Shown piece by piece: positions 1 through 7,034 of a stretch of DNA of 11,341 nt. Under the pieces are notes generated by a model. It saw only the letters and a program-made list of their open reading frames with translations, did no database searches and was not told where the DNA came from. Source of the DNA: Bacteroidota bacterium (GTDB lineage Bacteria; Bacteroidota; Bacteroidia; Chitinophagales; UBA2359); contig JAHDGP010000110.1 in assembly GCA_020627525.1 (NCBI GenBank), positions 1 through 11,341 of the forward strand, given 5' to 3'. The translations under genes were made by a program, and so were the position numbers. The number at the start of each line of letters is the position of its first letter. The stretch's first letter is position 1.

Positions 1-294
1 CACACGAGCAGTCGTTCAAATAAATATCATTAATTGTACAATCGTTATTGTCATCGCAAGCAGTTCCAATTAAATTATCATCGAAGTTAGGGCAAATATC
101 TTGAGCATCGCAAACGGTATCATTGTCTGTATCTTGAAAAGTACCAGCACACGAGCAGTCGTTCAAATAAATATCATTAATTGTACAATCGTTATTGTCA
201 TCACAAGCTGTTCCAATTAAATTATCATTGAAGTTAGGGCAAATATCATCTAAATCACAAATAGTGTCATTATCAGCATCTTGTAAAGTACCTA
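1..294 (-). repeat. 147-bp in-frame tandem repeat encoding 49-residue Cys/Asp-rich modules
   Basis: Bases 1-147 and 148-294 are two tandem copies with exactly 147-bp period. Their first 100 bases (on the plus strand) differ at only a few positions, while the remaining part is clearly diverged. A third, more divergent half-unit continues upstream in the gene at about 295-365. Each unit encodes a CDDNNDCT segment, a short Cys pair and a DNDT-x-CD-x2-DICPNF segment. The array runs off the window edge, so copy number is unknown. The patchy identity suggests recent unit duplication or gene conversion. Confidence 0.9.
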
Positions 295-2050
295 CGCAAT
301 TACAATTTTCATCTAATGTGTCATTTATTGTGCAAATGTCCCCATCATCACAAGGTTCGACAAAACAAGAATTGCAGTCTAAATTAACCTCAATGGTATC
401 ACCACATATAAAAGATCCATCATTTTGGTTAATAATATGAACAACTAATTCATTTAAGCCACATTCTAAAGTTTCAAAATCTAATTCTTGATTAGAAAGA
501 GTGCCATTATTTATACCCCAATTGAATGGGGGACTATTTTCTGTCCTTGCTATTGTTCCATTTATATAGAGTTGTGCATTTACTTGAGTTTCGTCAATAT
601 AGTTACCAATAGTAATTAAAGCTCCGGGAGTTTCATTAAACAAGAAAGTCTGTCCATCTAAAGGTTGAGCAAAATCAACACAATCATCACAGATGAATAA
701 AAAATCTCTACTTACTGTGCATAAAATTTCATTGTTAAAATTATTTATAATATTGGCTTGTAAAGTATTAAATCCACATTCAATGGCTGTTAAATCGTTC
801 AATACTGAACCATTAAAATTATATGGAATGGTTGCATCTTCTCCAATTAAACTTCCATTATAAAATAATTCAATTTTTGTATCCAATCCATTAGTAACAT
901 TCGAGCTTAATATTACTTCAGAATCAATAAGATCTCCAGTATAGAATATCTGATTTTGATTAATATTCGGTATATTTATACAGTCTCCACATTCTATTGA
1001 GAAGTTACGCCTAACTCCGCACATTACTTGATTGTTAACATCATTTATTAGTAATACATCAAAAAAGTGAGTACCACAAGCTAAATTAGTTAGTTCGTTA
1101 GCATCTGCTCCAGACCCAGTTCCTTGATTTGGAGCACCCCATAAAAATGGATCATCATTTTCTTTTCTAATAAAGTTTCCATCCAAATATAAATCTACAG
1201 AGGTATTTACTTCATTTCTAGGACTTGGAATTATTGCTTCAACCCCTATTGCATTTCCAAAAATAAAATTCTCGTTTTCTATAGGTGTAAGAATCTCCAG
1301 ACAAGTACCACAATCAATATTAATTGAAACTTCGGCTACACAGATTGCGGTATTTGAAACATTATCTAACAATACTGCTTGAAAAAAATGATTTCCACAT
1401 GGTAAATCAGTTAATTCTCCAGCAGATCCTGCTGAATCAGGTCCTACATTTGGATTTCCCCATAAGTAAGGTGCTAAATTTTCAGTTCTAAAAAAAACGC
1501 CATCTAAATACAAATCTACTCTAGTATCTTCCAAATCAATAGAATTGTCATTTAGCACAACTTCCAATGCTATTTCTTCCTCAAAAGCATAATTTTGATT
1601 ATTGGTTGGCACTAAAAAGTCAATACAGGTATTGCACTGTACAGTAATATTAATACTGTTTGAACATATTGTTTCGCCTGTAATATTATTAATCACAAAG
1701 GCTTCAAATGTATGAGAACCACAAGATAATATATCAAGTTCGTTTACAAATTCAGGATTATCACTTCCGCTACCCCAAACATAAGGCGGATTGTTTTCTT
1801 TTCTAAAAAAGACACCATCTAAGTAAAGATCTATTGAAATATCATTAAAAATGTTTGAATCTAAATTCGTTTGTATTTCAACATCTACATTTTCAACAAA
1901 GTTATAAGTTTGATTAGAGGAAGGCGTAATAAAATCAAGACATTGGGCTGTTACATCATATTGAATTGAAAAACCGAATAGAAACAATACCCCTAAAAAA
2001 ATAGTTTTTAGTGGTATATCAATTTCTTGTAAATAGTTTTTAAATTCCAT
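1..2050 (-). CDS. Large secreted protein: five Ig-like modules followed by thrombospondin type 3-like modules (partial, 3' end outside window)
   Basis: The reading frame is open from ATG at 2050 to the window edge (683 codons); an in-frame TAA lies 12 bases upstream of the ATG, which fixes the start. A hydrophobic segment at about residues 15-29 and the ending VTAQC at 33-37 look like a Sec signal peptide. Five related beta-rich modules follow (about 37-141, 142-249, 250-356, 357-456, 457-561), most with a core like LYLDG-x-FFR-x-EN, then PY-x-WG, then a CG turn. Cysteines recur in all five as C-x18-C-x9-C-x2-C. From about 562 the protein becomes Cys- and Asp-rich, with units such as DNDTVCD, DICPNF and CDDNNDCT that resemble calcium-binding thrombospondin type 3 repeats. 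I infer a cell-surface or secreted adhesin-like protein. A type IX secretion C-terminal signal would be expected beyond the window but cannot be seen. The specific function is unknown. Confidence 0.85.
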   Translation of the reverse strand, partial: MEFKNYLQEIDIPLKTIFLGVLFLFGFSIQYDVTAQCLDFITPSSNQTYNFVENVDVEIQTNLDSNIFNDISIDLYLDGVFFRKENNPPYVWGSGSDNPEFVNELDILSCGSHTFEAFVINNITGETICSNSINITVQCNTCIDFLVPTNNQNYAFEEEIALEVVLNDNSIDLEDTRVDLYLDGVFFRTENLAPYLWGNPNVGPDSAGSAGELTDLPCGNHFFQAVLLDNVSNTAICVAEVSINIDCGTCLEILTPIENENFIFGNAIGVEAIIPSPRNEVNTSVDLYLDGNFIRKENDDPFLWGAPNQGTGSGADANELTNLACGTHFFDVLLINDVNNQVMCGVRRNFSIECGDCINIPNINQNQIFYTGDLIDSEVILSSNVTNGLDTKIELFYNGSLIGEDATIPYNFNGSVLNDLTAIECGFNTLQANIINNFNNEILCTVSRDFLFICDDCVDFAQPLDGQTFLFNETPGALITIGNYIDETQVNAQLYINGTIARTENSPPFNWGINNGTLSNQELDFETLECGLNELVVHIINQNDGSFICGDTIEVNLDCNSCFVEPCDDGDICTINDTLDENCNCVGTLQDADNDTICDLDDICPNFNDNLIGTACDDNNDCTINDIYLNDCSCAGTFQDTDNDTVCDAQDICPNFDDNLIGTACDDNNDCTINDIYLNDCSC
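365..1942 (-). repeat. Five diverged tandem modules of about 100-108 codons (Ig-like)
   Basis: Translation of the minus strand shows five successive homologous units covering residues 37-562 of the secreted protein. First cysteines of the C-x18-C-x9-C-x2-C pattern fall at residues 110, 218, 325, 425 and 530, giving periods of 108, 107, 100 and 105 residues. DNA identity between units is low, so this is an old duplication, in contrast to the recent 147-bp repeats downstream. The fourth unit has lost the FFR-x-EN and WG signature but keeps all its cysteines. Confidence 0.8.
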
Positions 2051-2071
2051 AAATGAATTTTATGAAAGCAT

Positions 2072-2079
2072 CAAAAGTA
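2072..2079 (-). promoter_or_regulatory. Candidate -7 box (TACTTTTG) for the secreted repeat protein
   Basis: Read on the minus strand, this is an exact match to the Bacteroidota -7 consensus TAnnTTTG, 22-29 bases upstream of the ATG at 2050. It implies a short leader of roughly 15 bases. I see no clear TTTG -33 element at the expected distance, so the call rests on the -7 box alone. Confidence 0.35.
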
Positions 2080-2238
2080 CAATAAAATTTAAAAGTTTCT
2101 TTTCAGTAGAAGATACGATTAGAAGACTTAAATGTTACGTAATTCCGACTTAATAAGCATTTATTAGCATCAAAAACTATACCTTATTTTGTAATTATTA
2201 TCTTTATAAAATTTAAAAGTAAATTCATAGGTAAAGAT

Positions 2239-2246
2239 TAAATTTG
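2239..2246 (+). promoter_or_regulatory. Candidate -7 box (TAAATTTG) for the DEAD-box helicase gene
   Basis: An exact TAnnTTTG match ending 19 bases before the ATG at 2266, giving a predicted leader of about 14 bases. No convincing -33 TTTG is visible at the usual spacing. The rest of the 2051-2265 divergent intergenic region shows no other clear signal. Confidence 0.35.
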
Positions 2247-2265
2247 AAGTTGTTAATTTGTAAAA

Positions 2266-3519
2266 ATGAAGTTTGAAGATTACAGAATTTCTCCCGAATT
2301 AAAAAAAAATTTATCGAAGTTAGGATTTAGGAGACCTACAGATATTCAGTTTAAGGCAATTCCCAATATTTTAAAAGGTGAAGACGTACTTGCTATAGCA
2401 CAAACTGGAACGGGGAAAACCGCAGCTTTTGCAATTCCTGTAATAGATATTCTGCATTTCAAAAAAAAACATCAGAGAAGAAAAGATGGAATTAAATGTT
2501 TAGTTATGGTGCCAACCAGAGAATTAGCTATTCAGATTACAAGTGTTTTTAAGGAATTAGGCAAGCATACCAATATTTGCACTTATGGTATATATGGTGG
2601 TGTGGAACAGAATCCCCAAATTACTCAACTTGAAAAAGGTATTGATGTATTGATTAGCACACCAGGAAGGTTATTTGATTTAAAACATCAAGGTTATTTG
2701 AGGCTAAATAGAGTTGATATTTTGGTTTTAGATGAGGCAGATAGGATGTTAGAATTAGGTTTTTTGAAGGACATTAGAGACTTGTTAAAATTTTTGCCTG
2801 AGAAAAGACAAACATTATTTTTTTCTGCTACAATTGATGATGAGATTAAAAAATTAGCATATTCAATGGTAAAAAAACCAATTAGAATTCAAATTTCACC
2901 AAAAGATCCTGTATCAAAAAATGTACATCATGCAGTATCTTTTATTGAAATGGATGAAAAGCGATTCTTCTTGGAAAGGCTTGTTAAAGAAAATCCTCAA
3001 AATAAAATATTAACTTTTGTAAGAACTAAAGTGCGAGCAGAGCGTGTTTTTAAGGCAATGCAAAGAGTAAATATTATTAGTGAGACTATTCACGGCGATA
3101 AATCTCAAAATGCAAGGTTAAAAGCTTTGAATAATTTTAAAAATGGAGATGTAAAGCTATTGATTACTACAGATGTTAGTGCGAGAGGAATTGATATTCC
3201 AGGGGTTAATTTTGTAGTTAACTATGATTTGCCCGAGCAAGCTGAAAATTATGTACACAGAGTTGGACGAACTGGACGGGGAAAAATGAGAGGAAAAGCA
3301 ATTTCCTTTTGTAGTGAAAATGAAAAAGAATTACTTAAAAAAATTCAATCTTACATTGGAAAGCCAATTGAAGTATTGGGAATTGATAAGAATGATTACA
3401 TAGAAACAGTTCAATTTTCTGAAGATGGTAAATTCAATTCAGTCAAAAGTATTATGGATGAAATTGAAGAAATTGAGGAGTTTAGGAGAAAAAATAAAAA
3501 GAAAAAGAACAGAAAATAA
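2266..3519 (+). CDS. DEAD-box ATP-dependent RNA helicase (RhlE-like)
   Basis: A 417-residue protein with the complete superfamily 2 helicase set in order: Q motif with Gln28, motif I AQTGTGKT (45-52), Ia PTRELA (83-88), GG (110-111), Ib TPGR (132-135), II DEAD (156-159), III SAT (187-189), IV FVRTK (251-255), V TTDVSARGIDIP (301-312) and VI HRVGRTGR (331-338). All catalytic residues are present, so an active RNA-dependent ATPase that remodels RNA in the cytoplasm (ribosome assembly, mRNA turnover, cold adaptation) is expected from the family. The C-terminal tail is short and very Lys-rich (KNKKKKNRK), as in RhlE-type proteins, and lacks the DbpA/CsdA RNA-binding domain. The start ATG is preceded by an A-rich stretch and no Shine-Dalgarno, normal for this phylum. 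Subfamily assignment (RhlE) is less certain than the DEAD-box assignment. Confidence 0.95.
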   Translation: MKFEDYRISPELKKNLSKLGFRRPTDIQFKAIPNILKGEDVLAIAQTGTGKTAAFAIPVIDILHFKKKHQRRKDGIKCLVMVPTRELAIQITSVFKELGKHTNICTYGIYGGVEQNPQITQLEKGIDVLISTPGRLFDLKHQGYLRLNRVDILVLDEADRMLELGFLKDIRDLLKFLPEKRQTLFFSATIDDEIKKLAYSMVKKPIRIQISPKDPVSKNVHHAVSFIEMDEKRFFLERLVKENPQNKILTFVRTKVRAERVFKAMQRVNIISETIHGDKSQNARLKALNNFKNGDVKLLITTDVSARGIDIPGVNFVVNYDLPEQAENYVHRVGRTGRGKMRGKAISFCSENEKELLKKIQSYIGKPIEVLGIDKNDYIETVQFSEDGKFNSVKSIMDEIEEIEEFRRKNKKKKNRK

Positions 3520-3522
3520 ATA

Positions 3523-3553
3523 TTGTAAGTCATTATTCCAGAAACTACATTTG
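3523..3553 (+). promoter_or_regulatory. Promoter for metF: TTG (-33) and TACATTTG (-7)
   Basis: TTG at 3523-3525 and an exact TAnnTTTG match at 3546-3553 are separated by 20 bases, close to the spacing of Bacteroidota housekeeping promoters. The predicted transcript start near 3560 leaves about a 12-base leader before the TTG start codon at 3572. The gene therefore probably has its own promoter although the helicase gene ends only 52 bases upstream. Confidence 0.5.
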
Positions 3554-3571
3554 TGCCTTAAATAAAAAATT

Positions 3572-4525
3572 TTGAAAGTAACAGAACATATTGCTGCGGC
3601 AAAAAAAACATTAATCTCTTTTGAAGTATTACCGCCTTTAAAAGGTAAAGGAATTGAAAAATTATACAATCTTCTGGATAGTTTTATGGAGTTTAAACCC
3701 CCATTTATTAATGTAACGTATCACCGTTCCGATTATATTTACAGAAAAGTAGAAGAAAATACATTCAAGAAAGTGGTTGTACGTAAACGACCTGGAACAG
3801 TTGGTATTTGTGCTGCAATTCAATTCAAATATGGTGTTGATGCCATTCCACACCTCATTTGTGGAGGCTTTACTAAAGATACAACAGAAGATGCCCTAAT
3901 TGATCTTAACTTTTTGGGAATAAATAATGTTTTAGCATTACGTGGCGATGCAATGCATTCCGAAAAGTCATTTTCTCCTGAAATTGGAGGGAATGATTAT
4001 GCTAGTGATTTGGTTGAACAAATTATAAATATGAACAAAGGCGTTTATTTAGCTGAAGAATTAAAAAATGCCAAATGCACAGATTTTTGTGTTGGTGTTG
4101 CTGGTTATCCTGAAAAACACGCTGAAGCTCCTAATATGAAAGCTGATTTAAAGTATTTGAAACATAAAATAGATTTAGGGGCTGAATATATCGTAACTCA
4201 AATGTTCTTCGATAATCAAAAATTTTACGATTTTGTTAAAGCCTGTAGAGAATTTGGAATAAATGTACCAATTATCCCAGGAATTAAACCAATTACTAAA
4301 AGAAAACAAATAACTTCAATACCAAGAATATTTAAAGTTGATATTCCAGAAGCATTAGAAGAAGAAATAGAAAAATGTAAAACAGATGAAGATGTTGCTC
4401 AAGTTGGAACAGAGTGGTGTATTCAGCAATCAAAAGATTTAATTGATTTTGGTTCGCCAATTGTTCACTATTATACAATGGGAAGAGCCTCAACTTTTCA
4501 AAAAATTGCAAAAGCAATATATTAA
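3572..4525 (+). CDS. metF: Methylenetetrahydrofolate reductase (TTG start)
   Basis: A 317-residue FAD enzyme that reduces 5,10-methylenetetrahydrofolate to 5-methyltetrahydrofolate, feeding methionine synthesis in the cytosol. Family landmarks: SFEVLPP (16-22) with the probable catalytic Glu18, the block around HLICGGFTKDTTEDA (94-108), LALRGD (121-126) contacting flavin, GYPEKHAEAP (178-187), YIVTQMFFD (206-214) and IPGIKPIT (235-242). Length matches the single-domain bacterial enzyme; there is no regulatory C-terminal domain. Translation must begin at or near TTG 3572, because an in-frame TAA lies at 3563-3565 and no ATG lies between; the protein then starts MKVTEHI, as expected for the family. 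It follows the helicase gene by 52 bases but has its own promoter-like sequence. Confidence 0.95.
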   Translation: MKVTEHIAAAKKTLISFEVLPPLKGKGIEKLYNLLDSFMEFKPPFINVTYHRSDYIYRKVEENTFKKVVVRKRPGTVGICAAIQFKYGVDAIPHLICGGFTKDTTEDALIDLNFLGINNVLALRGDAMHSEKSFSPEIGGNDYASDLVEQIINMNKGVYLAEELKNAKCTDFCVGVAGYPEKHAEAPNMKADLKYLKHKIDLGAEYIVTQMFFDNQKFYDFVKACREFGINVPIIPGIKPITKRKQITSIPRIFKVDIPEALEEEIEKCKTDEDVAQVGTEWCIQQSKDLIDFGSPIVHYYTMGRASTFQKIAKAIY

Positions 4526-4526
4526 C

Positions 4527-4605
4527 AGTTTTTAGTTATTAATTTTTAGTTTTGGGTTTTAATTGATGTTTCTTGAGACCCAGACAACATTAAGAACTAA
4601 AAACT
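4527..4605. repeat. Long imperfect inverted repeat (AGTTTTTAGTT arms) between metF and the transporter gene
   Basis: Left arm 4527-4543 and right arm 4589-4605 pair over 17 bases with one mismatch (11 perfect pairs AGTTTTTAGTT/AACTAAAAACT). Inside the 45-base loop, TTTGGGTTTT (4551-4560) can pair with GAGACCCAGA (4575-4584) using G-U pairs, giving a second stem. The element occupies most of the 101-base gap starting 1 base after the metF stop. A TAGTTTTG -7-like match lies within it at 4547-4554 and might start the downstream transcript. It may act as a terminator or RNA-stabilising hairpin, or be a small dispersed repeat. There is no clear U-tract after the right arm. Confidence 0.6.
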
Positions 4606-4626
4606 AAGCACTCAAAATTATTATTG

Positions 4627-6888
4627 ATGGCACAAGTAAATCCTAATGGAAGATTTGGTACTTTACCAGTATTTTTAACGGCAATATCTACAATTTTAGG
4701 AGCAATTTTATTTCTTAGATTCGGATATGCAGTAGGAAACTTAGGGTTTTTACAAACTTGTCTTATCATATTAATAGGGCATGCTGTTACCATTCCTACA
4801 GCCTTTGCCATAGCCGAAATTGCTACCAATCAAAAAGTAGAAGGTGGAGGAGAATATTTTATAATTTCTCGTTCGTTTGGTTTAAATGTTGGTGCTGCTA
4901 TTGGTTCTGCTCTTTATCTTTCTCAAGCTATAAGTGTTGCATTTTATGTAATTGCTTTTGGTGAAGCATTTGTGCCAATATTAGATGTTATGAGTAGCTA
5001 TGCAGGTTTTGAAATCACAAAACAAATGATTTCATTAGCTGGAATGAGTTTACTTTCTTTACTTATTCTAACAAAGGGGGCAGCGTTGGGTATGTCGGCA
5101 TTATATGTAGTTGTAGCTATTTTATTTGTTTCATTATGTTCTTTCTTTTTTGGTGGAGCTGTAGATGGTTTTACACCAACAGGTGAAATAAATGCAGTAA
5201 CTTCCAATCCTGCCGGTTTTTTCACTGTCTTTGCTATTTGCTTTCCAGCATTTACTGGAATGACAGCAGGTGTTGGGCTATCTGGAGATTTGCGTGATCC
5301 TAAAAAATCTATACCATTGGGAACAATTGCAGGCACACTTGTAGGAATGGTAATGTATATAATAATTGCTTATAAGCTAGCCTACAATGCACCTCCAGAA
5401 ATGCTTGCCGATACAAACCGAATGGTAATGAGTGATATTGCAATTGTGGGTTGGTTAATTCCAGTTGGTTTGGCAGCAGCAACAGTTTCTTCTGCCTTAG
5501 GATCAATACTAGTAGCGCCTAGAACTTTACAAGCCATTGGTAAAGACGATATTTATCCCTCAAAGCCCTTAAACCGATTTTTTGGTTCGGGTAGAGGTAA
5601 AGAAAATGAACCATTTTGGGCATCGGTAGTAACAATTATAATTTCATTTGCCATAATTAGTGCTGGCGAAGTAGATGCTGTTGCAGGAATTATTACCATG
5701 TTTTTTATGGTAACTTACGGTTCACTATGTTTGATTTCTTTTTTGCACCATTTCAATGCTGACCCTTCGTATCGTCCTTCATTCCGTTCGCATTGGACAG
5801 TTTCCCTATTTGGAGCAATAATGTGTATTACTTTAATGTTTCAAATTGATGCACCAAAGGCAATTGCGGCTTTCGCTTGTATGGCATTGCTTTATTTTAT
5901 AATTAATTATTCAAATAAAGAAAAAAGAGGTGTTGTTGCTATTTTTCAAGGCGTTATTTACCAGTTGAGCAGAAATATGCGTATTTATTTACAAAATTCT
6001 GGTGATGATGAAAATACTTCAAACGAAAGTTGGCGACCTTCGGTTATTTGTGTTTCAAGTAGCTCATTTAAACGTTTTAGTGCATTTGATTTATTGCGTT
6101 GGATTTCGCACCGTCATGGTTTTGGTACATACATTCACCAAGTAAAAGGCTACTATTCTAAAGATACAGTTGAGCAATCTAAAGAAATAATGAGCAGACT
6201 AAAGCACCAAGCTGAAAAGCTAAAATCAAATGTATATCTAGATACTATAATTAGCCCTTCAACCACCTCTGCTATTGCACAATGTATCCAATTACCGGGG
6301 GTTTCAGGTAAAGATAACAATATGGTTTTGTTTGAGTTTGCTAAGATTGATTTAAAAGACGAAACAGAACTTAAAGAAAATGAAAAAGATGCTTTTTCCA
6401 AAATTCAGGAAAACTTTAAACTGGTAAAAGCAGGGAATTTTGATATTTGTATTTTAGCAAGTTCACCAAAACGTTTTGGTGCTCACGATAGTATTCATAT
6501 TTGGATAAAACCAAATGATGTAGAAAATGCTAACTTAATGATTTTACTGGGCTATATTATTTCAGGAAATAAAGACTGGAAAAATTCAGTAATAAAGATT
6601 TTCTCTATTGCAACTAAAGAAAATATTGAAGCAGAAAAACAAAATATAATTGACCTTACTCAAGATGGACGTTTACCAATTTCGGTAAATAATATTACAA
6701 TGATAACATTAAAAGAAGATCAAAGTATAAAAGAACGCATCAACGAACAATCAGCAGATGCTGCCTTAACTATTATTGGTTTCAGACAAGAAAGTGTAAA
6801 AATGAGAGGTAGAGAAATGTTTGACGGTTATAATCAAATTGGCGACATTTTATTTGTGAACTCAAGCGGAGAGAAGGTAATTAAATAA
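4627..6888 (+). CDS. Cation-chloride cotransporter, SLC12-like (APC superfamily)
   Basis: A 753-residue membrane protein. The first ~430 residues hold about 12 hydrophobic helices; the rest (about 430-753) is hydrophilic and probably cytoplasmic. Resemblance to eukaryotic NKCC/KCC proteins runs along the whole length: TILGAILFLRFGYAVG (22-37), VEGGGEYFIISRSFG (71-85), FPAFTGMTAGVGLSGD (206-221) with DPKKSIPLGTI (224-234), SSALGSILVAPRTLQAIG (288-305), the SYRPSFRSHW segment (381-390) and, in the soluble domain, WRPSVICV (469-476). The family moves Cl- together with Na+ and/or K+; which ions are used here cannot be read from the sequence. I chose ATG 4627 over the TTG at 4624 because it gives a normal N-terminus next to the first helix. 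The gene is separated from metF by a hairpin element and appears to be its own transcription unit. No clear terminator follows it. Confidence 0.85.
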   Translation: MAQVNPNGRFGTLPVFLTAISTILGAILFLRFGYAVGNLGFLQTCLIILIGHAVTIPTAFAIAEIATNQKVEGGGEYFIISRSFGLNVGAAIGSALYLSQAISVAFYVIAFGEAFVPILDVMSSYAGFEITKQMISLAGMSLLSLLILTKGAALGMSALYVVVAILFVSLCSFFFGGAVDGFTPTGEINAVTSNPAGFFTVFAICFPAFTGMTAGVGLSGDLRDPKKSIPLGTIAGTLVGMVMYIIIAYKLAYNAPPEMLADTNRMVMSDIAIVGWLIPVGLAAATVSSALGSILVAPRTLQAIGKDDIYPSKPLNRFFGSGRGKENEPFWASVVTIIISFAIISAGEVDAVAGIITMFFMVTYGSLCLISFLHHFNADPSYRPSFRSHWTVSLFGAIMCITLMFQIDAPKAIAAFACMALLYFIINYSNKEKRGVVAIFQGVIYQLSRNMRIYLQNSGDDENTSNESWRPSVICVSSSSFKRFSAFDLLRWISHRHGFGTYIHQVKGYYSKDTVEQSKEIMSRLKHQAEKLKSNVYLDTIISPSTTSAIAQCIQLPGVSGKDNNMVLFEFAKIDLKDETELKENEKDAFSKIQENFKLVKAGNFDICILASSPKRFGAHDSIHIWIKPNDVENANLMILLGYIISGNKDWKNSVIKIFSIATKENIEAEKQNIIDLTQDGRLPISVNNITMITLKEDQSIKERINEQSADAALTIIGFRQESVKMRGREMFDGYNQIGDILFVNSSGEKVIK

Positions 6889-6901
6889 AAAAAGGTGTAT
6901 T

Positions 6902-6931
6902 TTCCAACCATTTTATTACAAACTGCACCTT
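6902..6931 (+). promoter_or_regulatory. Candidate ECF-type promoter: TTCCAACC-N15-GCACCTT upstream of the sigma gene
   Basis: TTCCAACC (6902-6909) and GCACCTT (6925-6931) match, with nearly the same spacing, the pair TTCCAACC-N14-GTATCTT upstream of the lipoprotein gene at 9119. An AACC-type -35 is typical of ECF sigma promoters, and autoregulation is common in that family. CACCTTTG at 6926-6933 is also one base off the housekeeping -7 box, so recognition by the primary sigma factor is the main alternative. The predicted transcript start is near 6937. Confidence 0.4.
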
Positions 6932-6950
6932 TGTATGAAACGGTGCAGTT
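6921..6950. repeat. 9-bp perfect inverted repeat overlapping the sigma promoter and leader
   Basis: AACTGCACC (6921-6929) and GGTGCAGTT (6942-6950) are exact reverse complements around the 12-base loop TTTGTATGAAAC. No T-run follows on either strand, so it does not look like an intrinsic terminator. It overlaps the proposed -10 region and ends at the codon before the conserved N-terminal sequence of the sigma factor. Its position fits an operator or a translation-controlling hairpin. A further arm, AAAGGTG at 6891-6897, could pair with CACCTTT at 6926-6932 and compete with this stem. Confidence 0.55.
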
Positions 6951-7034
6951 ATCAACGAAAAGCAACTCATAAAAGCCTGTTTAAAAAACGATAGAAACGC
7001 ACAATACCAATTCTATCAGCTTTTTTCCTCCAGA
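6951..7034 (+). other. Conserved N-terminal part of the sigma factor lying upstream of its first ATG, no canonical start codon
   Basis: In frame with the ATG at 7035, these 28 codons read INEKQLIKACLKND and then RNAQYQFYQLFSSR, which looks like the first helix of ECF sigma region 2. The frame is open back to TGA at 6936-6938, yet no ATG, GTG or TTG occurs in frame between that stop and 7035. Possible explanations are initiation at a rare codon (ATC 6951 or ATA 6969), a base error in the sequence, or a shift from the out-of-frame ATG at 6935. Confidence 0.6.

Noticed and set aside
1..294. Tandem repeats as a CRISPR array
   Set aside because: The period is 147 bases, the units are in frame in a protein-coding gene, and there are no short repeats with unique spacers.
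195..440. Plus-strand reading frame of 81 codons
   Set aside because: It lies opposite the clear minus-strand secreted repeat protein and its content mirrors that repeat sequence.
4624..4626. TTG at 4624 as start of the transporter
   Set aside because: It is directly followed by ATG 4627, which is the more likely start and adds no lost sequence.
4998..5336. Minus-strand frame of 112 codons within the transporter gene
   Set aside because: It is an antisense shadow of a well-conserved membrane protein region.
6935..6994. Short frame ATG 6935 to TAG 6992-6994 (19 codons) as a leader peptide
   Set aside because: The ATG is in a hairpin loop and out of frame with the sigma gene. The peptide has no recognisable feature, and the sigma N-terminal sequence is encoded in the other frame. 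A leader role cannot be excluded but has no positive support.
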